The notes under the pieces: model-generated
What the model was told of the DNA's origin: nothing
What the model saw: only the letters and a program-made list of their open reading frames with translations
The model's database searches: none
In this document: positions 11,254 through 24,439 of the stretch, piece by piece
Position numbering within the stretch: the stretch's first letter is position 1
Layout of the letters: each line of letters opens with the position of its first letter
Made by a program: the position numbers and the translations under genes
Source: Neurospora tetrasperma FGSC 2508
Taxonomy: Eukaryota; Ascomycota; Sordariomycetes; Sordariales; Sordariaceae
Direction: 5' to 3'
NCBI RefSeq assembly: GCF_000213175.1
Contig: NW_009799179.1
Location: forward strand, 4,845,621-4,909,620
Length of the DNA: 64,000 nt

Positions 11254-12886
11254 CTACTTGATCTCAAGGAGCTTGACGTCGAAGATCAAAGTGCTGTTGG
11301 GGGGGATGCCGGGAAGGGCACGGCTGCCGTAGGCAAGGTGCGCGGGGATGGTGAGACGACGCTCACCACCAACAGCCATGCCAGCAACACCGATGTCCCA
11401 ACCCTTGATCACCTCACCCTTGCCGAGCTTGAAGGAGAACGGGGCACCCTTCTTGTTGGCTGTATTGAATATTAGTCTCTAGTCGATACTGTGGGAGTGA
11501 TGATATGGAAAAGTGAGACTTACAATCGAAGACCTTGCCGTTCTGGAGCTTTCCGATGTAGCGCATGCCAACACGGTCACCGTTCTTGGCGGCACGGCCG
11601 GAACCAACCTTCCTGTCATCAATGGTGACGCCCTGGACAACCTTGACGGTAGAGGTAGGCTTCTTGTTCTCAAGCTTGTCCTTGGCAGGGCCAGTAGGGC
11701 CCTGCTCGAGATTCTTGGCGAACTGGACCTTCTTGTCGGACTTGGTCTCCTTCTTAGGCTCCTCCTTCTTGGCCTCCTCAACCTTCTGCTTCTTCTGTTG
11801 CTTCTTGCTGAGCTTCTTGTCGTCCTTGGAGATCATGGCATCGAGACCCTCGGCATCGTCCTCGGCGGGGCGCTTCTTGCCCTTCTTGCTGGTGTCGACA
11901 AGCTTGGGAGCCTCCTCCTCCTCATCTTCCGAGGTGATCTCCTTGACACGGGGGGTGCCGTCGAGCTCGTCGAGCTCGTCGCTCATATCGTCGGAATCGT
12001 CATCCTCGCCACCAAGGGGAAAGTCGTAATCCTCGTCGTCGGACTCATCCTCATCATCCTCGCTGTCCTCCTCGTCATCCTCGGGAACAACGAAGTTACC
12101 GGTGAGATAGACAGAGTGGGTACCCTGGACGCAGAAAAAGACCTTCTCGCCCTCGCCGATGGTGATGTTGATGGGCTGCTGGTAGTTCTGTATATGGAAA
12201 ATCAGGTTAGCTCCAAGAACTCAAAAATGCGTTCACCGAGTGGAAGGGGCTTCTTACGCGCTCAGTGTCAAGGGTGCAGACAACGTAGTCCTCAAGCTGG
12301 AGGTCATCATCGCCGCAGCAGTCGCTCTCCTCGTCGCTCTCCTCCTCGTCGGACTCGCTGGCCTTGCCCTTGCCCTTGCCCTTCTTGCCGTTGGGCTTGG
12401 CATCCTCCATCTCCTCATCAGACTCCTCCTGGGTAGCAGCCATAAGCTTCTTGATGGCAGCCTCCTGCTTGGCCTTCTTGGACTTGGAAGGGTCGCTGGG
12501 ACCACCGTTGGCCTCGTCGTCAGAGTCGCCGCCGCCGAGGAGGGACTGGAGGTACTCATCCTCCTCCTCATCATCGTCGTCATGGTCGTGGCCAGTGGCC
12601 TTGATGATCTTCAGGGTCGAGCGGGGAAGCGCGGGAATGTTGCCTTGGCCGTCAGCCTCAGGAGCCTTGGTGGGATCGAGGGCAGCCATGGTGATGTGAA
12701 TCTGGAATTCATGTCGTTAGCTCCGTGTAACCCAGTCCAGTGGAGCGCCATTGCCTGCGACCGAGAGGCCAAAGGCTCCGAAAAGTGTGCACTTACGATA
12801 GCAGGGAACTCAGAGGCGGCGGGAATGAGGATCTCGCCAGGAGGAACCTCCAAGCCAAAAACGGCGACAGGCATAAGGGGGGCCAT
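11254..12886 (-). CDS. fpr4: Nucleolar FKBP-type peptidyl-prolyl isomerase (Fpr3/Fpr4 type)
   Basis: Four exons, 12886-12797, 12701-12258, 12187-11524 and 11459-11254, with all phases consistent, give 467 residues. Residues 1-75 form a nucleoplasmin-like strand set ([13 protein letters not shown]). Then come several acidic Asp/Glu/Ser tracts and a Lys-rich block (about 255-340), as in the nucleolar histone-chaperone FKBPs Fpr3/Fpr4. The last 105 residues are a full FKBP domain. FK506-pocket residues are visible: Tyr in VGMRYIGKL, Asp in KVFD, Phe in FSFKLG, GWD, AYG, and Phe in LIFDVKL. It isomerises prolyl bonds and in yeast acts on histone H3 tails and rDNA silencing. Intron 3 falls inside the FKBP domain. 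Length equals what I recall for the Neurospora protein, which supports the model. Confidence 0.93.
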
Positions 12887-15800
12887 TGTGAAGATTGGGT
12901 GGTGCTTTGCGCCGGGGTATCAAAAAGTCTAGATTTTAAAGAAAACTAAAGGGACAGGAACTCGAAGTCGTCGTCGGAAGTATACACTTCTAAGATTGAA
13001 AGAAGATGAATGGGCTGGGTAGAAAAAGTCTGAAGATGGATGCGACCAGTTTGAGTTGGGAAAAGCAGAGAATGCGATCGAGGACGAGGGCAGTCGACAG
13101 GAAAAGTTCAGGCGAACTGCACTTGGAATCCAGAAAAATTTCGGCACCCCACCGTCTGTACCGTCTGTTAGCGATAAGACTTCCTTATCGGATTACTGCC
13201 ACTCTCCCGCTCCCCAGGCCAAGCTAGCAAGGGTATGTCGGTCAATGCAGGCCGGTCTGCTAACAAAAGCGGGGAAAAGCTCGACAAGCTCCGCGCTAAC
13301 GTCGTGCGCGGACGCTTGATGTGCCTAGAGCTGGCATGGGAACCTTGCGACGACGGGAATTTCAAACTGCAACTCGTCATCACCGACTCGAGGTTTGAAG
13401 GTGGTCGCCGCGGGACTGCCATCTTTTGCCATCTGCAGGATTGATTGGTGCCAGAGCAAAGTGCATCAGGTGCGAGGTATAAGAATGAACACCATGCACC
13501 ACAGGTACTTGTCTGGAGTCTCCCGGCGTTGCCATCCGACATCACATCGGTCCCCCAGGCTCACGGTTCACTCCACCTGAGTGAAAGGATTCATCAACGA
13601 AAGCATTAAAAGGGATTCAAAGCAAGATTAGGTAAAACTCTGACTGAACCTTCAGGCACACCTTGATAACCCAGCATGCCACAGTCATCCCATCATCAAC
13701 GCAATAGTCTCTAGAGCTTGTCTCGATCTTCATGTCTCTGCGGCCTCTCATCCACCTTAACGAGCTTCAATTCCGACTTAGCCACTGGGCCCGGGAAGTG
13801 ACAGCTCTACCTCGCGTAAGCCGCAACGAGATCATTGTCGTTGGTTACGCCTTCTATAGGATTCATCGAATGTCAGCCCAGTCTTCTGGGGCTAGTCAGG
13901 AAGGGATGAAAACAAACCACTAAGCCAGAGATTTCCATCCCCCACCCACCTCAACTTCTCCGCCACCCGAATAACGTCCTGGTCCTCGAATCTCGTCCGC
14001 AGATCTCCCTGCAACCCTCACGGTCCACAGGCTTTCTTGCTTTTGAGGATCCCGGCCGCACTGTAGAGGTAGATGGCTGAGCAGATGCTTAGAATGTCTA
14101 TCATTTTCGTCTGGGCATTACTGGTGTTGTTCGCATGCCCTGCCAGCCACGACAGAGCGGCTGGGTCCTCTTCGAGATCAAGCTAAGGATTCCGGTCCCG
14201 GAATCAAGATGATGTCAAGCTTTCCTGGTGCCACTTCAAAGAGGATGTTTATGGGGGCTATCAGAGGGATTGGGTGATAAATAGTTGGACTCTGCTGATT
14301 TTTTTTTTCGATTTTTTTTGGGCAGTGAGCTACATATCATTATCATTGCCTCTAGCGGTAGGTTTGTTGACCGCGGATCATCAAATGGAACCATTGAGTA
14401 TCGCACTAAACTATGTAATAAAAGATCTCCACACTACGCGCCAACATGGAAATAGGCAGGGGTACCATCTCCTCCCCTACCATTTCTAAGTACTCTCCGC
14501 TCATGGAGGCAAAGATGTCGATACTTGCTGTGTCGACCAGTTGGGCGCTTTTGGGGGTGAAGACGCCTATGCGCACCACTTACAGTCGCTTGCAGCTGAA
14601 GGGTTGTTGTTCATCTTATCACAGCGCTGTATCGACCGGAAGAGACTAATCGAGTTGTGGTTGTGTTGAAGGTGAGTTCTCTATATTGTGATTATCACAG
14701 CTGGACATTACACCGGCTGTGTCGTGTGTTCTATACTACCGGATGTATGCTTCTGGTGTTCTTTCGGTCACTGCTGTGTCTCTGATCAAGCATCGATACT
14801 ACACGCGATCATAACCATCTTCTTCTCGATTACCCCCCTCCGAACCAATGCGGCACTTAGAGCCATTCGACATTATTACACAGCTGGACACACTGATAGT
14901 CAATTCAGCTCCATCAACCAGCCCAAGGTCTTAGCGACGCAAAGAGTCGTATCAGCCACTGGATGGCTGAGTGGTTTTACAACCTCCGAGCACGCCCAGA
15001 ATTGAGATTCAATGGGGTCGAGTAAGCTTGAATATGACAATTCTCATGCTGGAACAGGAGGAAACTTGTTCATTTCTGAAGTCTGTGTACCTTGTCCCCA
15101 GTTACGGCTCGAACAGGCATGCGATGCGAATGTGTCATGGTTGTACAATTCGCTGCCCCGACTTGATCCGGTCTCTTCCTCCTGTTACTGTCGCACTACA
15201 TGTCCGATGTTGGTGCGAGTATGCACATCAATCATGACATTCGCGGGCTCGACTGTCTAACAGTCTTCTATAAGCGATGAACGCATGCTTCGATTTTTAA
15301 CTATGGGAGAAGTACCAGATGCGGTCTGTTCCAGAAGTGGTTCTCAATGCTGAGTATAGATGCAGTTTTGAGTGTAAGCTACTCGTAATAGATAAGCCCT
15401 TGTCAACTTGCAAATTTGTCCAAGCTTCCAGCCGCATCGTGGTGACTGAGGTCAAGGTCCCCCTTTTGTTCAGTGCAAGGTCCAATTCGATTCTCACGCC
15501 AGATGATGACCTTCCGTACTCCTCATGTTCCCTCCTTTATGGCAAGAGACCAAATCTGGAAGAGTAATATTAACATTATCATTTAGCTTGCCTCAAGGTA
15601 AGTCGCTTCGTTTCCCAATTACCTCACCAGATCGATACCGAAACCCGAATTTCGAATCTAGATGCGAACTTCCAGCTCCCAGCCATGCAGAGCAAAACCA
15701 AAACGTGACCTCTATGTACATTAAGCCGCCCCATAACCCCTTGGAGCAGAAAGCTGCCACCGGAAAAGTGTATAAGAAAAAGCATCATGGCGTGATTGTT

Positions 15801-15979
15801 GAACGCACTGAACAGAGGCAGCTGATCTGAGGCTCAAGCAGTCATTAAGTAAATAAAGTAAGAGTATGACTTACTGCTTCGTCATCCACGGGGCTGTCAG
15901 GTGACAACGCCAGGAATCGGAAGAGATGAAGAGGAAAACCCCCGATGAATTGAACGACACCACAACATTTCCCTTCTCG
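12887..15979. other. 3.1 kb gene-poor gap
   Basis: Holds the FKBP promoter on the left and the 3' flank of the glycosyltransferase on the right. All reading frames are under about 125 codons and none resembles a known family. A T-rich patch lies near 14299-14321. I see no tRNA, 5S rRNA or repeat. Confidence 0.5.
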
Positions 15980-18395
15980 TCATACCATTGTCTCAACCTT
16001 CTTTTCTGGTGTTGATGACACTGATTTCCCTCTCTGTCGGGTTACCTTTTTGCTCACGGTATAGACCAGGTCCAACGTCCAAAAGTGCCAGATCAGAGCT
16101 TGAGCGCAAGGAATGGAGCCGTATGCCGTTGCAACTAGTGGGACCATGAAATAATCGATCCAGTTCTTCTTGGGCGCTCGGTGCGAGAAATGCATGCCCT
16201 TGGTGAGGCCGGCGTCGCTCATCTCCTTCTCGCGAGTTTCGACGCAAATCTTGTGGAACTTTTCGTAGAGGAAGAGGTATAGGCCAACCTCTATGAATCC
16301 AAGAGTGCGTAGGACGTTGCAAACACCAAATATCCATCCTATGCCAGGCGCATCAGCCGCCCCGTCTACCAGCCACAGGTACAGCGTAGAGCCGATCACC
16401 AGGATAGTCATCTGCACCGGCAAGAAATGGGCTTCGAATAGTCGATGAAACAAAACAAAGATACGGGTGTAGTCGGGCCCTTCTAACGTATCGGTGACGA
16501 TATCCGAGAAGAAGCCAGTACGGTTGGATATATCGAGTTGGGCTTGGGGGATGTAGCCATCGGAGCCGTCTCTAGTTAGATCGGACTTATGTTAGCGTAT
16601 CCTTTCCACGTACAAGAATGGATGCAGATAGTACTCACGGAGAAGTATGAAGCGGGCGGAATGCGCGCGATGTGTGCTTCCTTTCCCTCCAAACCTCAGC
16701 CATCTTCCTCAATGCGTAGCCCGTATCCAAAGCGCCCCACATGTGACGTAGCGCTTGTTTATACCGGGCCTTCATGTCCATGCCGATTCCTCTGAGGCCC
16801 TTGTCGCGCCCGCCGCCGGTAACGTTGGTCTGGCTGACGGGGCTCAAGACCGTTCGGACGGTAAGGTTTCCGTTGAGAGCGAAGAAGCACTTCAAATACA
16901 TGTGAAGGTCCTCTCCAATGGCCTCTGAATCGCAATCCCAACCCCCAACCCTGTCGACCAATTCGAGTGGCAGAGAGTACACTGATGTAGGGGGCGCAAC
17001 ATACGACCCTTCATGTAATCCCGACATACCGGCGGCGGACCACATGATGTCCGCAACCCGGACTATAGCAGGCACGTTGTGAGCATTACGGTCGAAGATA
17101 ATCGGCGCAGAATACAAGGTGGTCGTCGCCGTTTGGGGATGTGCCACGTGCATTGTAGTGACTAGCGTGAAATAATTGGCCAAGAGATGGCTGTCGGCTG
17201 CATTGTAGGCGTGGCTGGTTAGCGAATCATGATGCGCAATCAAGCTTGCAAGAAGCCAAGAGCGGAAGGCGTGGGATTTAGGTGTGGGAAGCCACCCTCC
17301 AATCGCGACGCCGCGGCACTTACCATCGATTCCAGTCACAATTACATCTTTCCGTTGAGCAGGTGTATATCTCTGGCTGAGCTGTCTCGCTGCCCACGCA
17401 AGGTTGCTGCCTTTTCCAGCCAATTCTCCCGGGATGTTTGACGGGTGCACGGTAAAGCTGATGGACCGAAATCGTCTCATAAACTCGTTTACGAGCAACA
17501 TGGCTTTGTTCTCCACATCGGTTTCCCGCTGTTCCATGGCTAGGTAGACCTGGTAAAGAGCCGTCAGTCAGAGTCCATAACTTCACTCTTTTCGCTTCGC
17601 TCCTTAAAGCCCTACTAACGGAGCCCCAGGGAATTATGCCATCGCCGGGAGAGACTCGAGTTAGGTACGGATCTGAGATGGGAAACTCACATCGTAGGTG
17701 GCTCGTGCTTGAGGGTGCGATGCCAAAACCTCGAGTGTTTCCCTTAGCGTGTCGTTTTCTTCTTTATAATTGGGAATGACGATGGCATGGATGATCATGT
17801 TGGGCGTCATTTCGGAGTCAACGCTGAGCTCGATGTCGGATTCTCCAGCTTCGCTGCACGAGCTTGAGGTCAACTCCCTGGAGGAGGTCAGAGTTTCGGC
17901 GCTGGATAATGAGGTCGAAGAACCGCGGCGCTGATGGGCCAAATCAAGGTCTCTGCTGGCGGTCGCAATGTGCACCATCTTCTGAAGGCTCTTGGTGATA
18001 GTGAAAAGGGCCCAGTTCGAACGAAGTGGGAATATGGCGACGAGCAAGTGGATGAGAAGACAGTAGTAGGCGAACACGCGGACCCGGTTACTGGGGCCGA
18101 CGAGGTTGTTGGTAGGCGCATTAGAGGCAAGACTGTCGATTGATTCATGTTGTTTGTAGCCATGTAGTTGATGCCCGCGTTCTCCAGAGATAACCCAGTA
18201 TGTTAACCATATCGTACCGGCCATAGCCAGGCCGCCGGCGCGCCGGGAACACCACGTAATGAGGAACATCTGGATATGAGTAGAGGCGACAAATGTTTCC
18301 AGGTAAAGAAAAGAAACAATAAGTGTCGTAAGAAAATGAAGTGGTGCAGTCGAACCAGGACTGAAGGGTGTGCCGTTGTGGTGGCCGGCGAGCAA
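15980..18395 (-). CDS. Polytopic family 2 glycosyltransferase (function unknown); 5' end uncertain
   Basis: Exons: a 5' exon ending at 17691 (in-frame ATG at 18269; frame open to about 18410), then 17549-17324, 17197-16639 and 16571-15980. Introns of 141, 126 and 67 nt join in phase. With the 18269 start the product is 651 residues. N-terminal membrane segments are followed by PNYKEE, the nucleotide-sugar-binding start of GT2 domains. Splicing of intron 2 creates GIDADSH (the DxD metal site), then SEAIGED (catalytic acid) and YKQALRHMW (Q-x-x-R-W-like). At least three C-terminal membrane helices follow. That order matches the GT2 group 2 family (polysaccharide-synthase-like). The substrate is unknown. 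No convincing ATG opens the longer 5' frame, so an upstream exon may be missing. Confidence 0.7.
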
Positions 18396-21217
18396 GACAA
18401 AGGGAAAAGGTCGAAGGAAAGCCCAAAAATCCAGTCAGGATCAGCCGCGGCAACAGGCAAACGTGGATGGTCCGGAAAGTGATTTTGAAATGGAAGATGT
18501 TCAAACAAGCGCGACCCTTGCAACAGGACTAACCCTAGAATTTTACTTTGCACGAGTATCATCATGTATTTCTTCTACGTTACGTACGGACACGACTGGA
18601 AGGGAGCATTGCCGGTCTGCCCCTCGTCGAATACTTCTTGGGAGACTTCCACTTGGAATCGGACCACACCACGCTGGGATCTCTTGGCCTCTGTCGTCCC
18701 TTCTTTTGATTTGGTAAAATTCCTTGGGCAAGTGCCCGGGTGCTCTGTCGCTGTCCCTGAGGCTGAGATTCTATACGGTACCTCACCGCCGATAACGAAC
18801 CACGGCTCATTTGTGGCTCAGGACACAACGGTTCTGCCTGGACATAGCGGGACTTGAGCGGAATTTCCTCGGACACGTTCCAAATCATTCAACGGGGATT
18901 GGTGCCCGGTCAAAAGGTACACGTGGAAGGAGCACGGGAATAGGAAGCTGTGGGAATGATGGGGAGCTTCAAGGATAATCGACGTCTAACGACTGGGAAG
19001 ACCCTCGGGGAGAAGAAAGGGAGTGGCGGTTCGGGAGGCGGTGCAGTTGGTTGTGCTGCTGGCTGCAACGGCGCCGAAGGTGGTTGGGTGGATGGTAGCG
19101 GCGGCCGACTGAACGGTTCGTTGTACCTGGCCGATCTGACTCATAACGGTGAACCATTTCGACGGTGAGGAATTTGTACCGCTCTTGCGATGTACAGGAA
19201 AGATCAGACGACCGGATGCCTCTGTTAATAAATGTCTCGCGGTGCGCACTTGATACACTGCAAGCTGACGGCGCTAAGTAGGTAGACATGGGGGTTAAGC
19301 GATGGCTTGGATGGAGCCTTTACCCCCAGTTTCAGAAACCTCATCTCGAAGCTAGGACCTCCCCCTGAAATTTCGTCAAATTTGGTCGCTCTTTGAAGGA
19401 CACGTTCAGAAGGAATCCTTCCGTCACCTCGCAAGACCGGACCAAAGGATCTTGATCCAGCATGCTGAGTCATTTAATCGACCGTTGCATCCAACGCCGA
19501 ATTGATCACAATGGTTGGTTTATCCCAACACGTCTGTCTACATACGTACTCCTAGCCCACAGCAAGCACCCGACTGCGCCTCTGTTCAATACTGTGGATA
19601 CTTTGGATGGTCAGACTTGACCGGGCTTTATGTTGGTATGAGATCTCTTCAGGTGATGAGAATGTCGGTTGTGTTTGATGTTCTTGTTTCACAGATCATG
19701 TCCCTATGCGTTCTGCGCGGTATGAGTGGGAAATTATCTTGACGGTTACTAGCCTGCGAGCATCCTGATGTTTTCTGCTCATGGACCCTTGAGATCTCAT
19801 TGACCCTAGGTGTTGATCCTTCCACATTCGGTTTCTTTTGCTAAAGAGGGGGGGCTGAAAGGCCGTCACCCAACCCCTACTAAGTAACCCCCTTTTTGGT
19901 CCCTGCGTATGGAAAGCCTTGGCAGTCTAGATCTTCTACACTAGCACTCTGGCACTGCTTCCACTTTCTTCACTCAATGTGATCTTGCTCATCCACTCTT
20001 GTTACTGGATCCTTTTTAATGAATCTTGTAACTGCATGAACTTGCAAGAAGTGGACTGGTCGGAGCCAGAAATTGTCGCGCTATAGTTCATTTGGAGGTT
20101 GCAGGGCGCCAAGTACCTACAGGTACAGTTTGAATCAGACAAATCAAGCTTTGCCCCAGGAAAAACAAGCTTCGCCAAGGGCGGGAAGGAGAAACCTTCA
20201 TCCAAGAAGCAGCGACGAACTCCACTCGGCGGGACTTGCACGGTGCAGATTTTAATAAGTAGACTTAGCTCCGATACCACAAAATCTCACTCATAACGGA
20301 GATGCTTCTCACGCAGTAGGTAGATCGTGCCAGGACAATGATCCAATCCAGCTGGCAAGATGTTGCATTTACAGATAAGAGATGGGCAAATCAATTGTCT
20401 GTCTTGACAAATCAACTGTGTGATTTTTTGGCGGGCTTGTCCCAAGGTTACATAGTAGGTAGTTTGAGCGTTAGCGGTTAAGGTTTGGTAATAGGGCTAG
20501 TTCCGGGTGCATGGTGTGATGCGAACGAGAGCTCAGCGTTCTGAAAAATGGTAGTTTTGAGCTATCACTGTCGGAGTGTAAACTGTGTCCTTTGGTGAGG
20601 ACTTGGTGATGGTTGCTGTGCCAGAGTGATGCCTAAAATGCAAGCTTTGGGTTTTGGCCGCCTCTACTGTGAGCAGTTTGCGTGAGCTCCACACAACTGA
20701 TTTACACCGTGACTTCTGCTGGGATGTAGTTCTTCCATCTCAGTAAAGTAACTTGACAACTAGGGAAGAGACTGACAACAGACTGGCTGTTTCTTGTACC
20801 AAGATTCAACTTTGGCACCCCGAGGAAACAACGCCAACAAGCTACGCTATATCTCAGCAGAGGTGTACTGTATACGAAGTTAGAAAGCTCAAGCCTCTCA
20901 CATACTAGAGGTAGTATTTCTGTGTAGAGCGTCCGTTTCCTTTCCGACAGAGCATCTCCGTTACCTCTATCCGTTTACCTAACGGTCACTGCAAAAGTTT
21001 TTAGCGTCCCCACTACATAGATACGCAGCAGGTATTCAGCGCCCTAGCTCGCCAGCTAAGGTAAGGAGCTCGTCAAGACTGTAGTTGCCAACGCTAACAG
21101 TACAATTCGAGCCAACCCGGATAAAGCGCCGGCTGTATCCAACAGCTCAGGAACCACCTGTGTGGGGCCATACGAGCTGAGAGCCAAGCTCAGCCAAGAC
21201 CTTAACTGAAGCTTATA

Positions 21218-21549
21218 CAGACAGGTCCCCTGTTCAAGCAACCCCCAGTACGAGCAACCCCCCCTGTTGTAGCAACCCCCATAGCGAAATCTGGCATATT
21301 TTGCCTGGTAAGCGCAACCGGACAACTAGCAACCCCGGAGAGACAGATTTGCTGTTAATTTGTATGGTGAATCGGGAAAACGGGGTCCGCAATAAGGGAA
21401 ATTTGGCTTGGCATGCCAGTTTTGGTGCATTTTTTTAGGCGGCCTGGAAGGAAAGTGGTCTGTGCACGACACCACTTCCAGCAAACCCCCCTGTTCGAAC
21501 AACCCCTTTAGCCAGATTTTTGGGGTTGTTGGAACAGGGGACCCGTCTG
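21218..21549. mobile_element. MITE-like element, TA-flanked, 28-bp terminal inverted repeats
   Basis: The left end (21218-21245) and the reverse complement of the right end (21549-21522) both begin CAGAC(A/G)GGTCCCCTGTTC and match at 25 of 28 positions. A TA dinucleotide flanks each side (21216-21217 and 21550-21551), as expected for Tc1/mariner-superfamily insertions. The 332-bp interior has no coding capacity. The motif GCAACCCC (or close variants) recurs about six times inside. Next to the right terminus, 21490-21508 can pair with 21522-21540 (19 bp, one mismatch), making a subterminal hairpin. I infer a non-autonomous element mobilised by an unlinked transposase. The family name is not known to me. 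Confidence 0.75.
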
Positions 21550-22052
21550 TACACTATTAAGTTCGCGCCAACTTCGCGACCGCAGGAATTCATTAGCGTA
21601 AGTACTACACAGTAATGGAGAATTATATCATCTTGAACTAAGCAGCTAAGGCACGACAACGAGACCCGAGTTCAAGAAGGCGTTGAACTCTTGTTTCACA
21701 CGCGGGAGCCTCTCGCCGGCCCCCTGCCCCCCAAAAAACTAACCCTAACTGCAACCTTAACCACTACTGTAGTGTACTGTGGTAGAGGTGACTTTGACCT
21801 TGGATCCACACAGGCAGGCCCTTTGGAATCACGCACATTCGTTTTATCCGGCTTCATTCGAGCTCTTGAGCCACTGCAGAGGTAGCATCATGCCGCGGCG
21901 CCAAGCAGTACTCTGCATGAAATTGAAATGATTGATTGGCCACAGCATGTGTGGATGTGAAGTTACATCTGCGCCGACAAAGGGATGAGTGAGATTTTAG
22001 TGGTATCTATCATCGTGATGTGAATGAAACCACATCATGTAAGTTAAGAGGG

Positions 22053-22094
22053 AAAAAAAAAAAAAAAAACGAAGAAAGAGAGAGAGAGAGAAAG
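22053..22094. repeat. Poly-A run and (GA)n microsatellite
   Basis: Seventeen consecutive A (22053-22069) are followed by a purine stretch with GA repeats to about 22094. Simple sequence in intergenic DNA. Confidence 0.9.
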
Positions 22095-24439
22095 AAGCGG
22101 TATGCCGTCCGTCGGTTCAGTTCGGTTCGGATGCGTGAAGACAAGTTATGGATAAGGATTGGGTATCTCTCGGTCGGGAGTTCCCATGTCTAATGTCTTG
22201 CCGCTTGAACATCATTTCTTGATGCTTGGCCGATCGGCGAGCCCTCCGACATGCCTTTACCATACATGTTCCATAGTACCTGTGTACTGTAGACCGTCTT
22301 TCCCTGTGGTCCTGGGGCAGATCCGTCAAGGGCTTGGGTAGCTGGTGAGATTGAGGCCACGGTACTACAATTCGATACTGGTTTGTTTGTTAGTTTGGTT
22401 CTTCAGCCATAGGTTGAACAGGGGAAATCTGGAACTCTCACACTAGCCAGGGTTGAAAACGCCACAAAAGCCTTCTTATGCCTCTCTTCATCTCCAATCA
22501 AGGTCTTCAAACCCCGAAAAGATATAAGACAGCAGTCCCCGACGGCACCCGTCCGCTCAAACCCGGAATACTTTTCCATTCCAGTAGTACGAGAGTGGAA
22601 ATGGGCGTTTCTTGTACCAAACCAACAAACAAACCAGGGTTAGATTGTCGTGTCACTCGTATTTGGTTGAAGACCACATTGCGATCCGTGATGCCCTGGG
22701 TCCCTTTCTCTGCCAGGCCCAGACCATGTCGGTTTGTGCCCAACTGTTGCACCACATCTACACAGTGTACACGACTTCCTCAAATGTGTTGTACAATGTA
22801 GGGCCTTGGAGACGGTTAAAGTCTCCATACATTGCCTCGCAGACTGTTGCTCGGGCTGAAGCATTCATTGTACCAAGGACGTGGCCGAAGAGTCCTCAAC
22901 TAAAGGTCTCTTTTGTTGGCATATCTGGGCCTTGGGTTGTGATTTTGATTTCGCTGTTGGTGATCGAGATGGATTGTAATAGAGGAAGAAAACACACCTA
23001 GGATAGATGATGGGAAAGGATACAGCATGGTCCAGATGTTCACCAGCTGTGATTACGTACTCATAATGGTCTAACGCATTGTGATACCATTGTGCTTTTT
23101 CATGAGATCAACTCTCACTGTGCCATGGTAGTCGGTCGAGAATGCAGGTACGTAACGCTGTAACCACAGAATCGGGCAGGTTACATCTGTACTGATTGCT
23201 TCTGCTTGGCGATAGTGGCTTTTGGATGCACGTGGGCTGTTGTTCCTCAATCACAGGCTCTTTGAGACTTGACGATGTTCTGATCGAACACAACGGGCAA
23301 AATGACAAAAGAAAACCCAACAAGTCGACTTGACGAGCGAGGAAAGTGCATAGTAAGTCATGGTCAACTTAACAGTCCGCCTAGTCGGGGGAAACCGCGG
23401 ATGATTTCGGGTCAATCCTCTGCGCCTTCAGAATTTTACTGAGAACCAGGTACTTGGCACACAATGATGGTCTGGGCTACCACACATGTCCCAAGGTGTA
23501 GTAATCTCTATCGCGGAGAAATCGCGAGCTTGCAGAAAACATGCTATACCGCGTAAAGCGGTTGTCAAACCATATATGCAGGTACTGGTAGAGATCACAG
23601 CCCTGGAAGATTAGAGGGGATAAAATTCAATGAGGAGTTCGAGAACAAATCTCTCATATGGGTCAAGCGTCATGTTGTAAACCGAAATGTTTATAGGCAA
23701 AGTTCAGTCCAGTTCCTGTCCTCTTCCGCTTGATTCCGCATACCAGACTGAAACCCAGCTCACGGTGCAGACATCATCCAGATGTTATGTTCCACTGTAC
23801 CCGACCATATCCTTGCAGTTGGAACCTTATCGATACCTGCACCGGCGCGCTTATAATGATGGGCGCGCTTCTTGTCCATTCCTCCCATAATCCACGTAGC
23901 TCGCAAGGTTAGCGAGCACCGGTGCGATGACCGTCGTGGCTTTACTCCATATTTTCCCTGACGACAGGATTGACAAGTATGAGCTTCATCATTCTGTGTA
24001 GGCACGATTTCAATGTCGACGTAATCTTTCAGAAGACATCCTTCTTCGACATTGATAGAAGGGCCTACCGAACGGGCAATCTCCATGGCAACATCAGGCC
24101 TAGTCATATCTTAGACTCAAGGCGTGCCCGGTCCCAACAAACAACCCAGCCATGTTTCTCCCTCGAAACCGGTGGGCGAGGAACAAACCATAGTAAGGCT
24201 GGCAACCTTGTGGCAATGCGGATCTGGCGTTAAACACTAGAGCTTGCATCTCATGCAATACTCGATGGCCATCGTCTTGTGTGGCGGTTTTTAGCGAGTT
24301 TTAGCTGCTTTGAAGGCGTCTTTGCGGGTATAAACCTCGGTGTGTCACGCATATCCTGCGAATGGCAAGGAGATGCTGAGTGAAACAGCCATGTAACTCG
24401 TGCACAGCAGTGAGGTGCAATGCATGATGGATTGCCGCC

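Larger units (their letters stand above)
18396..24439. other. 6 kb gene-poor region with one MITE-like element
   Basis: No frame above about 130 codons and none with a recognisable domain. Base composition is mixed, not the strongly AT-rich pattern of heavily RIP-mutated repeats. It contains the terminal-inverted-repeat element at 21218-21549 and an A-run/GA microsatellite at 22053-22094. A 115-codon minus-strand frame at 23760-24107 has one CxxC motif but no family match. The left part includes the glycosyltransferase promoter. A non-coding transcript could lie here; the sequence does not prove one. Confidence 0.5.

Noticed and set aside
11513-12436. 307-codon plus-strand frame
   Set aside because: Antisense shadow of the FKBP gene; its Leu-rich product reflects Lys/Glu codons on the other strand.
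23760-24107. 115-codon minus-strand frame with a CxxC motif
   Set aside because: No family match and length within chance for this gap; noted under the gene-poor region.
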